In this document: positions 34,245 to 47,573 of the stretch, piece by piece
Position numbering within the stretch: position 1 is the stretch's first letter
Layout: the number at the start of each line of letters is the position of its first letter
Notes under the pieces: generated by a model
Database searches by the model: none
What the model saw: the letters and a program-made list of their open reading frames with translations, nothing else
Told to the model about the DNA's origin: nothing
Origin: Synechococcus sp. WH 5701
Lineage (GTDB): Bacteria > Cyanobacteriota > Cyanobacteriia > PCC-6307 > Cyanobiaceae
Direction: 5' to 3'
NCBI RefSeq assembly: GCF_000153045.1
Contig: NZ_CH724159.1
Span: 957,823-1,021,822, forward strand
Length of the DNA stretch: 64,000 bases
Position numbers and translations under genes: made by a program

Positions 34245-34988
34245 ATGCCGTCCACCCAGCCGATGATCGAGGCCCGTGGGGTGCAGAAGTGGTACCCCAA
34301 TGGCTTCCATGCCCTGCGCGGCGTTGACCTGAGCGTGTCGAAGGGGGAGGTGGTGGTGATCATGGGCCCCTCAGGCTCCGGCAAAAGCACCTTCATCCGC
34401 ACCTTCAATGCCCTTGAGGAGTTCCAGGAGGGCTCCATCAGCGTCGATGGGATCGCCCTCTCCAACGACCTGCGCAACATCGATGCGATCCGCTGCGACA
34501 CCGGCATGGTGTTTCAGCAGTTCAACCTCTTCCCCCACCTCACGGTGCTGGAGAACCTCAGCCTGGCGCCGGTGGTGGTGCGCAAGCGCCGACGCAGCGA
34601 GGTGGAGGCCCAGGCCATGGCCCTGCTGGAGCGGGTCGGCATCGCCGAGCAGGCCCGCAAGTATCCCGGCCAGCTCTCGGGCGGCCAGCAGCAGCGGGTG
34701 GCGATTGCCCGCTCGCTCTGCATGGAGCCCCGTATCCTGCTTTTCGACGAGCCCACCAGTGCCCTTGATCCGGAGATGGTGGGCGAGGTGCTGGAGGTGA
34801 TGCGCGATCTGGCCGCCGACGGCATGACCATGGTGGTCGTGACCCACGAGATGGGCTTCGCTCGCGAGGTGGCTCACCGGGTGGTGCTGATGTCTGAGGG
34901 GCAGATCGTGGAGGAGGCCCCCCCGGAAACCTTCTTCACCAACCCCCAGCACGAGCGCAGTCGCCAGTTCCTGGCCCAGATTCTCTGA
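34245..34988 (+). CDS. Amino-acid ABC transporter ATPase (BgtA/AapP-like)
   Basis: A 247-residue ATPase: Walker [11 protein letters not shown]-loop [13 protein letters not shown], signature [15 protein letters not shown], Walker [15 protein letters not shown] and switch His in VVTHEMGF. It closes the operon and powers amino-acid import. In Anabaena the homologous BgtA serves several binding protein/permease sets. ATG 34245; another ATG six codons later is possible. Confidence 0.95.
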   Translation: MPSTQPMIEARGVQKWYPNGFHALRGVDLSVSKGEVVVIMGPSGSGKSTFIRTFNALEEFQEGSISVDGIALSNDLRNIDAIRCDTGMVFQQFNLFPHLTVLENLSLAPVVVRKRRRSEVEAQAMALLERVGIAEQARKYPGQLSGGQQQRVAIARSLCMEPRILLFDEPTSALDPEMVGEVLEVMRDLAADGMTMVVVTHEMGFAREVAHRVVLMSEGQIVEEAPPETFFTNPQHERSRQFLAQIL

Positions 34989-35055
34989 GGGTCAAGCGGC
35001 AGTGAGGCCTTCCAGAGCGGTGGAGAAGACCTGCCTCTGATCCCGGGCAGAGATC

Positions 35056-36633
35056 TCAACGAGCGCCGGTTTGCTCGAGGTCGTCGAGAAAGCGATTCAC
35101 CACCTGCCCCACGGCTTCGCCGTTCTCGTCCACCTGCGCATTCAGCCTCTGCATGGTCTGCGCGCTCAGTTTTCCCTGGAGCCCCTTGATTGCGCGGCCG
35201 ATTTCCGGGTGACGCCTGAGAATGGCGCCATTCACCACAGGTACGGCCTGGTACGGGGGGAAATAGTGGCGGTCGTCCTCCAGGGCCTTCAGCCTGAGGG
35301 TGGGGATCAGACCGTTGGTGGAATCACCTGCGATCAGGTCCACCTGACCATCGGCCAGGGCGCGATAGACCAGGCCCAGGTCCATCGAGACCGGCCGAGT
35401 TGCAAAGCTCAGGCCATAGCTGCTGGCCAGGCCCGTGTATCCATCGGCCCTGTTCAGGAATTCATAGCCGAATCCAGCTCGCCAGCCGGGGGTGTGGACC
35501 GCCGCCTCCGAGATCGTGGTCAACTTGAGGCGCCGGGCGGTCTCCTGGCGTACCAGTACCGCAAAGGTGTTCTCGAATCCGAGAGATGGGAACACCTCCA
35601 GATCAAAGCGGTCCCGGTAGAGGCTTCGGGTCCGCTCCAGCATTGTCGTGGCCTCGCGTAGGGGCGGTTGCTGCAGGATCGTCATCCAGGCGGTGCCGCT
35701 GTACTCCACATAGGCGGCAATCCGGCCGCTGCGGACCGCCTCCTGGCAGATTGCCGTTCCACCAAGGCTGAACTGCCTCTCCACCTGCAGGCTGCTGTGG
35801 CGCTCGATCTGCTGGGCAAGCAGCTCCCCCAGAATGATCTGTTCGGTGAAACTCTTGGATCCGACGGTGATCCGCCCGGCCGTGGCGGGGCCGACGGTGA
35901 AGGGTCCCAGCCCCAGGCTTAGTGCTGCCACCAGGGCAATCAGCAGGCCCCCAAGGCCTGCGGCAAGCCAGGAGCGGCGGCGGCCCAATCCCCATGGCCT
36001 CAGCGGCCAGCGTCTGGGCGTGCGTCCCTGCACCAGGCCGATGGCGGCATCGGCGGCCAGGGCCAGGACTGCAGCCGGAATCGCCCCCGCCAGGATCAGG
36101 CCATTGTTCACCGTGGCCAGGCCGCGGAAAATGAACACTCCCAGTCCGCCGCCGCCGATCGCAGCCGCGATCGTGGCGACCCCCACGCTGATCACCGTGG
36201 CCACCCGGATCCCGGTCACGATCACCGGCAGGGCCAGGGGAAGTTCCACGTGGCGCAGCACCTCTCCCTCGCTGAGACCGAGGGCCAGGCCGGCTTCACG
36301 CAGCCCCCGGGGAACGCCGGCCAGGCCGGTCACGATGGAGCGCAGCAGGGGCAGCAGCGCGTAGAGCACCAGGGCCACCACGGCCGGGACTGGCCCGATC
36401 CCCCCCAGAAGGGGCACCGTGATCAGCAGGCCGAAGATCGCCAGGCTGGGGACGGTCTGGATCATCCCCGCCAGAGCCAGCACCGGACCCGACCACCGGG
36501 GGCGAGAGTGAACCCAGAGGCCGGCCGGCAGGCTGAGAGCCAGAGCCAGCGCCATGGCCAGGCCCACCAGTACCAGGTGTTCGCCGGTGCGTTGCAGGAT
36601 CTCGGCGATCAGGTCCCTGCCGGGAGCGGCCAT
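35056..36633 (-). CDS. Fused ABC permease / substrate-binding protein, glycine betaine (OpuB/OpuC) type
   Basis: A 525-residue fusion. Residues about 1-205 are the permease (GMIQTVPSLAIFGLLI, EAA-like REAGLALGLSEGEVLRHVEL, VATIAAAIGGGGLGVFIFRG); a membrane segment (about 220-240) then leads to a QAT-type binding domain, ITVGSKSFTEQIILGELLAQ to the end, with EYSGTAW and DLIAGDSTNGL. This resembles the OpuBB-OpuBC or BusAB fusion for quaternary amines. The needed ATPase is not beside it: the region upstream holds no ABC ATPase gene. ATG 36633. Convergent with bgtA-like gene. Confidence 0.9.
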   Translation of the reverse strand: MAAPGRDLIAEILQRTGEHLVLVGLAMALALALSLPAGLWVHSRPRWSGPVLALAGMIQTVPSLAIFGLLITVPLLGGIGPVPAVVALVLYALLPLLRSIVTGLAGVPRGLREAGLALGLSEGEVLRHVELPLALPVIVTGIRVATVISVGVATIAAAIGGGGLGVFIFRGLATVNNGLILAGAIPAAVLALAADAAIGLVQGRTPRRWPLRPWGLGRRRSWLAAGLGGLLIALVAALSLGLGPFTVGPATAGRITVGSKSFTEQIILGELLAQQIERHSSLQVERQFSLGGTAICQEAVRSGRIAAYVEYSGTAWMTILQQPPLREATTMLERTRSLYRDRFDLEVFPSLGFENTFAVLVRQETARRLKLTTISEAAVHTPGWRAGFGYEFLNRADGYTGLASSYGLSFATRPVSMDLGLVYRALADGQVDLIAGDSTNGLIPTLRLKALEDDRHYFPPYQAVPVVNGAILRRHPEIGRAIKGLQGKLSAQTMQRLNAQVDENGEAVGQVVNRFLDDLEQTGAR

Positions 36634-37442
<809 letters not shown>

Positions 37443-37446
37443 GGAG

Positions 37447-37466
37447 CCAGCGGCCCCTCACGCTGG
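37447..37466 (+). terminator. Hairpin just after glnB
   Basis: CCAGCG at 37447-37452 pairs with CGCTGG at 37461-37466 with an 8-base loop, directly after the glnB stop. No U-run follows (GGGGTG instead), so it is at most a weak terminator or processing site between glnB and the next gene. Confidence 0.3.
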
Positions 37467-37506
37467 GGGGTGCCAGACCAGTACGGTCTCAGACGTCACA
37501 TCGGCG

Positions 37507-38256
37507 TTGGCGCTCCCCTTGCCCAGCCTTGATCTGCTCGGCCCCGCTCCGCACCTGAGCTCGGCAGCTCTTTTTGGTCAGTCATCACTCTTCGGGTTCG
37601 GCATCGCCTTCAGTCCGCTGCACATTGCCGTGGTGGTGCTGCTCCTCTTGGGAACATTCCCCCTGAGACGCGCCCTGGCCTTTGTGAGCGGTTGGGCCAG
37701 TGCAAATGGACTGGCGATCGTTGGCCTGATGGTCGTGGGCGACAACCTGGCCCTGGCCCTCAACCACGGAGAACGCGGGCAGGTGATGATCGATCTGATC
37801 GGCGCGGCCGTGTTGATGGGCCTAGGCGTCTATCAACTCACTCCGGCCGCTGCCATCGGCGAGCAGGGCATGGCGATGCGTCTGATCAGTCAGCTGCCTG
37901 ACTTCAGCACACCGATGCTGGTGCTGATTGGGGCCGCCAGCGCCCTGCTCACCCCAGAGAATCTGGTCTTCTACCTCAAGGAAGCCGGCTTGCTGTTGAT
38001 CAATCAGCCGGGTGTGAGCACTGATCTGGAACTCACTGGCGTATTCATGGCGGTGGCCAGTTCATTGCTGCTGCTGCCTCCCCTGGCCTGGATTGCTACT
38101 GGCGGCAGGATCAGAGTCCCCCTCAGTCGGCTGGAGGGCTGGATGGAGCACCACGGCGAGTGGCTGGTTGGTGTGCTGGCCCTGCTGATCAGTGCCTATC
38201 TGATCTGGGAGGGACTTCACGGGCTCTGGTTGATGCAGGGTGCGGCTCCACTTTGA
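37507..38256 (+). CDS. GAP-family (Sap/SfLAP-like) membrane protein
   Basis: A protein of about 249 residues (from TTG 37507; TTG 37519 is also possible, and no ATG is available) with six hydrophobic segments. The patterns FGFGIAFSPLHIAVVVLLLL, LRRALAFVSGWASANG and the mid ENLVFYLKEAGLLL, together with the closing ISAYLIWEG region, fit the GAP/sulfolipid-addressing (PF11139, LysE-like) family. Such proteins may export small solutes or peptidolipids. It directly follows the PII variant, which may regulate it; that link is only positional. Confidence 0.65.
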   Translation: MALPLPSLDLLGPAPHLSSAALFGQSSLFGFGIAFSPLHIAVVVLLLLGTFPLRRALAFVSGWASANGLAIVGLMVVGDNLALALNHGERGQVMIDLIGAAVLMGLGVYQLTPAAAIGEQGMAMRLISQLPDFSTPMLVLIGAASALLTPENLVFYLKEAGLLLINQPGVSTDLELTGVFMAVASSLLLLPPLAWIATGGRIRVPLSRLEGWMEHHGEWLVGVLALLISAYLIWEGLHGLWLMQGAAPL

Positions 38257-38270
38257 AGCGGGGCGGAGAT

Positions 38271-38672
38271 TCAGCCCGGCAGCATCACCCGGTTGATCAC
38301 ATGCACGATCCCGTTGTCGCAGACCACATCTGCCGCATTCACGCTGGCGTTTTTCACTTCGAAAGGATCAGCGCGGCGGATCGGTAGTGTCGCCCCCTCC
38401 AGGGTGGTCCACTCCGGCTGACTGAGCAGTTGCTCACGGGTGTACTGGCCCGAGAGCACGTGATATTTGAGGATCCGTGCCAGTTGGGGGGGGTTCTGCA
38501 CCAGGGTCTGAACGGTGCCGGGTGGCAGGGCGGCAAAGGCGTCGTCCACCGGAGCGAACACAGTGAAAGGCCCCGGGCTGGCGAGAGCCTCCAGCAAACC
38601 TCCGGCCTCAACAGCCGCCAGCAAGGTCTGGAAACAGCCGGCCGCACGAGCGGTGTCGAGAATGTCGGGCAC
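38271..38672 (-). CDS. Fasciclin (FAS1) domain protein
   Basis: A 133-residue single FAS1 domain: [20 protein letters not shown], the H1 motif [30 protein letters not shown], and the closing H2-like [18 protein letters not shown]1 domains mediate adhesion or partner binding; this one has no signal peptide, as in several cytosolic cyanobacterial copies. ATG 38672. Confidence 0.92.
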   Translation of the reverse strand: MPDILDTARAAGCFQTLLAAVEAGGLLEALASPGPFTVFAPVDDAFAALPPGTVQTLVQNPPQLARILKYHVLSGQYTREQLLSQPEWTTLEGATLPIRRADPFEVKNASVNAADVVCDNGIVHVINRVMLPG

Positions 38673-38708
38673 GGTGATGCTTGTCAGAGGAACGGTGGGT
38701 GGATCAGC

Positions 38709-40001
38709 TCAGCGGTAGTCCTGGGTCTGCACATCGCGCAGGCGTGCTTCGGGCCTGAGGAAGCGATCCATCTGGCTTTCGAAGAAGCGGCGGTTGGCCA
38801 GGAGATGCTCCGGATCGGGATCGTCCAGGGGATAGAACAGCGCGGCCCGCAGGGCCTGGATCACCGCAGAGGTGACGTTGTACATGGAGCGCTGGAAGGT
38901 GATGCCAAGCTGAATCAGCTGATCTTCCTCGCCGCGCCGATGCTTGAGGTAGATCTCCTTGAGATAGGGGGGCAGGAAATGCACCATGTCCTGCATCAGA
39001 AGAGTTGGCGGAATGCCAGCAGAACCCACTGGGAACACATCGGCGTAGAGAATGCCGTAGTGGAAATCCGCCTGCTGGGCTGGGACCTGCGAAGCTTGGG
39101 CATTGTACGACTTGGTGCCACGGAATGGCGCTGTGCGATAGAAGACGGCCTCCACATAAGGCAGGGCGGCTTCGTAAAGCCAGGTGAAACCTTCTGACTT
39201 GGGGATGATCTCCAGGCACTCTCCATTGATGTAAACGTGATGATAGATCGGCCGACCAGCCACTGCAAAGATGCCATTCACCAGGAAATCCATGGCATCG
39301 GGCACGCCAGCGAACCCCCCTTCGTCGTAAATGTCACTCATCTCGAAGAACACTGGCGCCATCACCTCCCAGAACAGGCCGAGGTTGGCGTAGTAACTGA
39401 GCTTGCGCACCTGCTCCAGAAACATTTCCGGGAACAGCTTATGCAGCCCCAGCATCAGGGGATTGCCCTTGAAATAGGCCTTGATCGCTCGATCGGCATT
39501 GGCCTTGTAGCTGTCGCTCTCCAGGTAGTCGTAGAAGCGCCCACCCATGCCTTGGTGCCAGAACATGGCATCCATGCAGGCTTCCGCGAACTCCATGTTG
39601 ATGCGGTCGTGCCAGAGGTGGTGGAGCAGCTTGGGCATCCGCCGCGTCTCGCCCTTCTCCATGAAGGCCAGCAGCTCGGGGTGGGCCCCGGCCTCCCCAC
39701 GCCAGATGCGCAGGTCGGCGCCTTCTCCGGCATAGGAATTGGGAAGATCGAGATACTCCTGGCTGGGGAAATACTTGAAGGCCGGCAGGGGATTGAGGAA
39801 TACCCGCTCGGCGATGTACAGGAGATCACGCCAGTAGAAATCCATCGGCACGGCATAGGCCTTGTAGATGCCGATGATCTGGGTGAGGTTCTCTGGGGTA
39901 TCAGGCAGCATCGATCCGCCCGCTTCAAGCCGCTCCACCACCTCTGCGAAAGGGTGGGTGGAAGGGGGGAGGACCGTGGGTCTGGGGGTCAGCACCGTCA
40001 T
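38709..40001 (-). CDS. chpX: CO2 hydration protein (ChpX/CupB)
   Basis: A 430-residue protein that, with NdhD4/NdhF4, forms the CO2-converting end of NDH-1. Characteristic stretches are MPKLLHHLWHDRINMEFAEA, FWHQGMGGRFYDYLESDSYK, HHVYINGECLEIIPKSEGFTWL and PAQQADFHYGILYADVFP. It is a carbonic-anhydrase-like subunit that turns CO2 into bicarbonate in a vectorial reaction. Alpha-cyanobacteria usually have only this low-affinity, constitutive form. Start overlaps the ndhD4 stop as ATGA. Confidence 0.93.
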   Translation of the reverse strand: MTVLTPRPTVLPPSTHPFAEVVERLEAGGSMLPDTPENLTQIIGIYKAYAVPMDFYWRDLLYIAERVFLNPLPAFKYFPSQEYLDLPNSYAGEGADLRIWRGEAGAHPELLAFMEKGETRRMPKLLHHLWHDRINMEFAEACMDAMFWHQGMGGRFYDYLESDSYKANADRAIKAYFKGNPLMLGLHKLFPEMFLEQVRKLSYYANLGLFWEVMAPVFFEMSDIYDEGGFAGVPDAMDFLVNGIFAVAGRPIYHHVYINGECLEIIPKSEGFTWLYEAALPYVEAVFYRTAPFRGTKSYNAQASQVPAQQADFHYGILYADVFPVGSAGIPPTLLMQDMVHFLPPYLKEIYLKHRRGEEDQLIQLGITFQRSMYNVTSAVIQALRAALFYPLDDPDPEHLLANRRFFESQMDRFLRPEARLRDVQTQDYR

Positions 40002-41479
40002 GAGTGGAGCTCCTGAAGGATTGAGGTGGCTGGGAGGGAAGCGATCAGGGGTTGGTGCTGAGCCAGGGGCGTGGTGACGGATTCACTCCAGCCCAGGGTG
40101 AGTGGTGGCCAGAGGCCGCCCACCAACACGAAAAGCGAGAGGGCCAGGGCCGGCAGCCGCTCGGGCCAGGTGGTGGCGGGATAGAAGGCCTTGGCGTTAT
40201 CGAGCTTGCCGAAGCCCACCCGGTTGAACAAGCGAACCGCATACACCGCCGTGAGTCCGGAGGCGAACAGGCAGCCGAGGGTGGGCAGAGGAAACACGCT
40301 CCAGCTGCCCTGGAACACCACCAGTTCAGCCACGAAGCCCACCATGCCTGGCAGACCTGCGGCAGCCATCAGGGCCAGCAGGAACATTCCAAGGGTGAAG
40401 GGCAGACCACGGAGGGGGTTGAGCAGGCCGGAGAGTTCAGCGATCTCGGTGGTGCCCGTCTTGGCTTCGATCAGACCGACCACGCAGAACAGGAGAGAAG
40501 AGATCACCCCGTGGGCCAGAACCTGGGAGACGGCTCCCTGAAGGCTCAAGGGGGTTGCGGCCGCCATGGCCAGCAGCAGGAGACCCATATGCCCCAGGGA
40601 GCTGTAGGCCACCAGCCGGCGCATGTCGGTCTGGGCGATGGCATTCAAGGCTCCATAGACCGCACCTGCGGTACCCGCCACGGCGATCAGGGGCGCCCAG
40701 GATTCCCAGGTTTCACCCATGAAGCCAACCCCGAAGCGCAGCAGTCCGTAGGCACCGAGCTTGGAGACGGCACCGGCAAGAAGCATGGCCACCGGTGAGG
40801 AGGATTCGCTGTAGGCCAAGGGTTGCCAGCCATGCAAAGGCACAGCCGGTAACTTGAGGCCAAAGGCCAGAATCAGCAGCCCGAGAATCCAGACCTTGGA
40901 GCCTTGGGGCAGAACCGCTGTCGCCATCTCGTCGTAGGCGAGGCTGAAGCCGTTCGCGTTGAGCAGACCGAGGGCAAGCACCCCTGCCAGCAGGGATACA
41001 CCCGAGACAGCTCCATAAATCAGGTAGCGAATGGCGGCCTCGCGGCTGCGCTCGTGGCCCCAGATGGCGATCAGCAGGGTGGTGGGAATCAGGATCAGCT
41101 CGAAGGCGATCACGAACAGCAGACCATTGCGGGCCAGCAGGGCCCCCTGAAGACCCAGGTTGGTGGCCAGGACCAGGGCGAAGAACAGCCGCTGGCGCGG
41201 CAGCTCCAGACTGGTGGCGGCTACGGCCATCAGGGTGAGCAGGGCGGTGAGGCCGACCAGGGGGAGCGAGAGGCCGTCCTGGCCGAGGTGAAAATCGAGG
41301 CCGAGCTGAGGGAGCCAAACCAGCCTCAGGTCGCTGGCGGGCTGAATCACCATCCTGACAATCAGCAGCAGCTGCAGGCCGGGGATCACAAGGGCCAGTC
41401 GGCGGGGCCAGGGCCCTGGTGGAGCAATGATCATCACCAGCGCGGCCGCCAGCGGAAGCAACAGGAGAAGGAGCAGCAT
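39998..41479 (-). CDS. ndhD4: NDH-1 subunit D4 (CO2-uptake form)
   Basis: A 493-residue polytopic antiporter-like subunit (14 or so helices). Key residues: the Glu in ARNGLLFVIAFELILIPT, the Lys in LLAGAVSKLGAYGLLRFG, and the discontinuous helix pattern around LSLQGAVSQVLAHGVISSL. It is the proton-pumping subunit paired with NdhF4 in NDH-1MS'. It sits between ndhF4 and chpX in the conserved operon. Confidence 0.95.
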   Translation of the reverse strand: MLLLLLLLPLAAALVMIIAPPGPWPRRLALVIPGLQLLLIVRMVIQPASDLRLVWLPQLGLDFHLGQDGLSLPLVGLTALLTLMAVAATSLELPRQRLFFALVLATNLGLQGALLARNGLLFVIAFELILIPTTLLIAIWGHERSREAAIRYLIYGAVSGVSLLAGVLALGLLNANGFSLAYDEMATAVLPQGSKVWILGLLILAFGLKLPAVPLHGWQPLAYSESSSPVAMLLAGAVSKLGAYGLLRFGVGFMGETWESWAPLIAVAGTAGAVYGALNAIAQTDMRRLVAYSSLGHMGLLLLAMAAATPLSLQGAVSQVLAHGVISSLLFCVVGLIEAKTGTTEIAELSGLLNPLRGLPFTLGMFLLALMAAAGLPGMVGFVAELVVFQGSWSVFPLPTLGCLFASGLTAVYAVRLFNRVGFGKLDNAKAFYPATTWPERLPALALSLFVLVGGLWPPLTLGWSESVTTPLAQHQPLIASLPATSILQELHS

Positions 41480-41506
41480 GGGAGTCGACGGCTGGTGAGA
41501 CGGGCG

Positions 41507-43333
41507 TCAGAAACGAAGCAGGGTTGGTGCCAGGGCCGGCTGGCGCACCAGGATCCAAGCCCCCATCAGCAGCACGCCGATGAGCACGGTGAGGGCATAG
41601 CCCTGCACCCGTCCTGAAGTGCTCAAGCTGAGCCGGCGTGCACCTTCCATGGTCAGCCCGCCGCTGCGGTCGCTGAAGCCATCCACCAGGCGGCGATCCA
41701 CCCAGCGGCTGGCCGCTGCCAGCACCACCACCAGGCCCACCACGGTGCGGCGGTAAAAAGTCTCGGTGTGCATATCGGCTGCAAGCCAATGCTGCAGGCC
41801 ATCAAGAGGGTGGGGAAGCTGCTGCCAGGTGAGCGCTCCCCCCAGCAGGGTGGAGGCCAGCAGAGGCAGGGCCATAGGGCTCCAGTAGAAACCCCCGAAC
41901 GGAGTCGGGGCCAGCAGCAGCGGCAAGTGGAGCACAAGGCCTGCTCCCACCATGGTGGGCAGCACCATCAGCCAGAGCACCTCAGCCGAGCGGGCGGTGA
42001 ACACCGAAGGGGTTCCGCCCCAGATCCGCCGGAAGATGCGCACCAACCCTGCACTGATCAGGGTATTGGTGAGCAGAAGAACCGTCAGGAGGGCCGCTGG
42101 TGCGGGGCCATTGAGCAGGGAACCGGCCAGTTCGCTCAAGGCACCGAAACCAGCGAGCGGAGGCAGGGCCACCAGGCCGGCCGCGCCTACCAGAAAAGCC
42201 AGCCCCGTGAGCGGCCGCCTCGACCAGAGGCCCCCCAGCTGGCTGAGGTCCTGGGTGACGTTGCTGCTGATCACCGTGCCCACTGCCATCAGCATCAGGG
42301 CCATCGGCAGCGGATAGATCAGCAGCATGTGCCAGGCCGCGTCCACAGCACCGCAACCAACGGCCATGAACAGCAGGCCAAACCAGCTGCTCACAAGAAA
42401 CGACAGGGCCCGCTTGATGTCGATCTGGGCCAGGGCGATCAGGGCACCCACCAGAGCCGTGGTGCCGCCTACTACCACCAGAAAAGCCTGGGCTGTGGGG
42501 CTGATGGCCAGCAGAGGATGCAGTCGCAGCAGCACCCAGGCGCCACCGGCCACCACCACTGAACTGCGCAGGATCGTGGAGGGCAGGGGACCCTCCATGG
42601 CCTCATCCAGCCAGAGGTGAAGGGGGATCTGGGCGCATTTGCCCATCGGTCCGGCCACCAGGGCCAGCAGGATCAGGGTGAGAGCTGGCGACGGTTCGGC
42701 CTGAGCGGCCCAGAGGGCCAGGTCGTTGAAATTCCAGCTGCCTGCCATAGGCAGCAGGGCGATCACGCCCGCGAGCAGCACCAGGTCGCCCACCCGTTTG
42801 GTGAGAAAGGCATCCCGGGCCCCCTTCACCACCAGCGACTGGTTGTACCAGGTGCCGACGATCAGGTAGGTGCCCAGGGTGAGGAGCTCCAGGACCACAT
42901 AGGAGAAGAACAGCGAATCGGTGAGGACCAAGGCGCAGAGACCTGCTTCGAACAGATTCAGAGATCCGAAGAAGCGGGGCCAGCCCCAATCCATCTCCAG
43001 GTAGCCGATCGCATAGACCTGGGCAAGGAGATGAACACCACAGATCATCGTGATGGCGATCAACACGCTGCGATCAATCGTGGCGTCGAAATTGATGGTC
43101 AACCCAGCTGTAGACAGCCAGGTCCAGGTGAAGCTGAGGCTGCGGCCGGAGCAGCCGATCCAGGCGAGCAGGCCATGGCTGAAGGCCAGGAGATTCATGA
43201 CCAGGTTGAGATACCCGGCTGGCCTCGGACCACTCTGGCTGATCAGGCCAGGGGACCAGAGGAAGGAGAACAAACCGCCGAGCAACGGGTATAGAGGGAT
43301 CAGCCAGGCCGTCTCGAAGAAGGGGACGGTCAT
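41507..43333 (-). CDS. ndhF4: NDH-1 subunit F4 (CO2-uptake form)
   Basis: A 608-residue membrane protein, first gene of the operon. The antiporter core has YFFSYVVLELLTLGTYLIVGTW-like residues, KRVGDLVLLAGVIA and AQIPLHLWLDEAMEGPLPST, followed by the long amphipathic helix region. Start ATG 43333; the 22 residues before it in the open frame are unsupported. The 134 bases upstream hold its promoter; the gene behind it is transcribed in the same direction. Confidence 0.94.
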   Translation of the reverse strand: MTVPFFETAWLIPLYPLLGGLFSFLWSPGLISQSGPRPAGYLNLVMNLLAFSHGLLAWIGCSGRSLSFTWTWLSTAGLTINFDATIDRSVLIAITMICGVHLLAQVYAIGYLEMDWGWPRFFGSLNLFEAGLCALVLTDSLFFSYVVLELLTLGTYLIVGTWYNQSLVVKGARDAFLTKRVGDLVLLAGVIALLPMAGSWNFNDLALWAAQAEPSPALTLILLALVAGPMGKCAQIPLHLWLDEAMEGPLPSTILRSSVVVAGGAWVLLRLHPLLAISPTAQAFLVVVGGTTALVGALIALAQIDIKRALSFLVSSWFGLLFMAVGCGAVDAAWHMLLIYPLPMALMLMAVGTVISSNVTQDLSQLGGLWSRRPLTGLAFLVGAAGLVALPPLAGFGALSELAGSLLNGPAPAALLTVLLLTNTLISAGLVRIFRRIWGGTPSVFTARSAEVLWLMVLPTMVGAGLVLHLPLLLAPTPFGGFYWSPMALPLLASTLLGGALTWQQLPHPLDGLQHWLAADMHTETFYRRTVVGLVVVLAAASRWVDRRLVDGFSDRSGGLTMEGARRLSLSTSGRVQGYALTVLIGVLLMGAWILVRQPALAPTLLRF

Positions 43334-43467
43334 CGCGTTGTGCGGTGTGCGGGAGATTCGCAGAACCTTAGGGGCTTCCCGTGCGCTGCGGGGTGCCAAT
43401 GAAGTTGCGTTGCCTATGACTCCGTTAAGCGTGGTTGATCGGCTCCAGCCCCCTCAGGGCGACTAAG

Positions 43468-44780
43468 TCAGCCGGCCGGCGGTTGCCACTGGTGCAGCCA
43501 CAGGGCCGAGGCCGCCAGCTGCAGCAGCACCGTGGGAACACCGAAATTCAGCCACTGGCGGAAAGAGATCGGGCAACCCTCCTGGCTGGCGATGCCGGCG
43601 GCCACGAGATTGGCTGAAGCGCCGATCAAGGTGGCGTTGCCCCCCAGGGTCCCCCCCAGCATCAGAGCAATGAAGCTGGGAAGCAGGGCCTCCGGAACCG
43701 TCCCGCCGGCCCCGAGCAGTCCAGCCTGGCTGCTGCTCTCCAACAGCACAGGTGTGAGCGTGGCCACCAGAGGAATGTTCGGCACCACAGCGGAGGCCGA
43801 TGCGGTACCGAGCAGCAGCAGCTGGGCGCCGGCACTGCTGCTGCTGCTGATCAGTGCGCTGAGCAACGAGGCTCCTGAGGCCAGCACCCCCTGCTTCTCA
43901 AGGGCACCAATCAGCACGAACAGGCCGATGAAATAGAGCAGTGTCGACCAGTCGAGCCGGGAGAGCAGGCGTTCCACACTGATCATGCGGCTGCGTTGCA
44001 CCACCACCAGGCTCACCGTCGCCCCCGCCAGTGCCGTGCCCTCGGGCCTGAGTGGAATCGGCAGCCCCTCACCCCAGAGGAACAGCGGCAGCATCACCAG
44101 CACGACCAGCAGCAGCAGGGTGAAGGCCCAGGGATGGAGCAGCCGTGGCGCTTCCAGCTGCAGGGCAGGCAGCCGCAGTCTCCAGGTGCTGCGGTACAGC
44201 CAGGGCAGGGTGAGCAGCACCATCAACAGACTGAGGGCGCCGGCGCTGGCCACCTGCTGCCCGTAGGCGAGGAAGCCCAGGCCGATCTGGCTGGCCACCA
44301 GGTAGGTGGCTGGATCGCCGATCACGGTCAGCAAGCCGGCGCTGTTGGCCGTGAGCACCAGCAGAATCAGCAGCGGGCGCGGATCCAGGTCCAATTCCCT
44401 GGCCAGCGGCGGCAGCAACGGGCCGATCAGCAACACCGTGGCGGCATTCGGCAACCAGGCACAAATGGCGCTGGTGAGCAGCACCAGGCCGAGCAGCAGC
44501 CTCCGCCCTTCACCCTGGGATGCCTTCATCAGGCGATGGGCCAGCACGGGGAAAGCCCCGGTGGCCTCCAGGGCCTGCACCACCACCATCATTCCGAACA
44601 GCAGTGTGAGCGTGCCCTGGGCCTGGGCCACGCTGCTGGCCGCCTCCGGCAGGCTGATCACACCGGTGAAGATCACCAGGGACGCCCCCAGCAGAGCCGC
44701 CGCCGTGAACTGGGTCAGACCGGTGGCGGTGGCCATGAGCACGGCAACCGCCGTGGCCAGGGCAATCCAGGCCTGGGGGC

Positions 44781-44784
<4 letters not shown>
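43468..44784 (-). CDS. ArsB/NhaD-superfamily (DASS/SLC13-like) ion transporter
   Basis: A 438-residue permease with about 11 helices and two half-repeats, seen as SAICAWLPNAATVLLIGPLL and LGTASASAVVPNIPLVATLTPVL, with GGNATLIGASANLV at the end; these are IT-superfamily hairpin motifs (arsenite, dicarboxylate or Na+/H+ exchange). The substrate is not defined. The start overlaps the P-type ATPase stop by four bases, so the two are one operon. Confidence 0.85.
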
Positions 44785-47507
<2,723 letters not shown>

Positions 47508-47573
47508 GAAACAGCGCGACGAGAGGTGACGCTATCGGCCCCTCCTCCCGACCGACTCAAACCTGCTGTCGCT

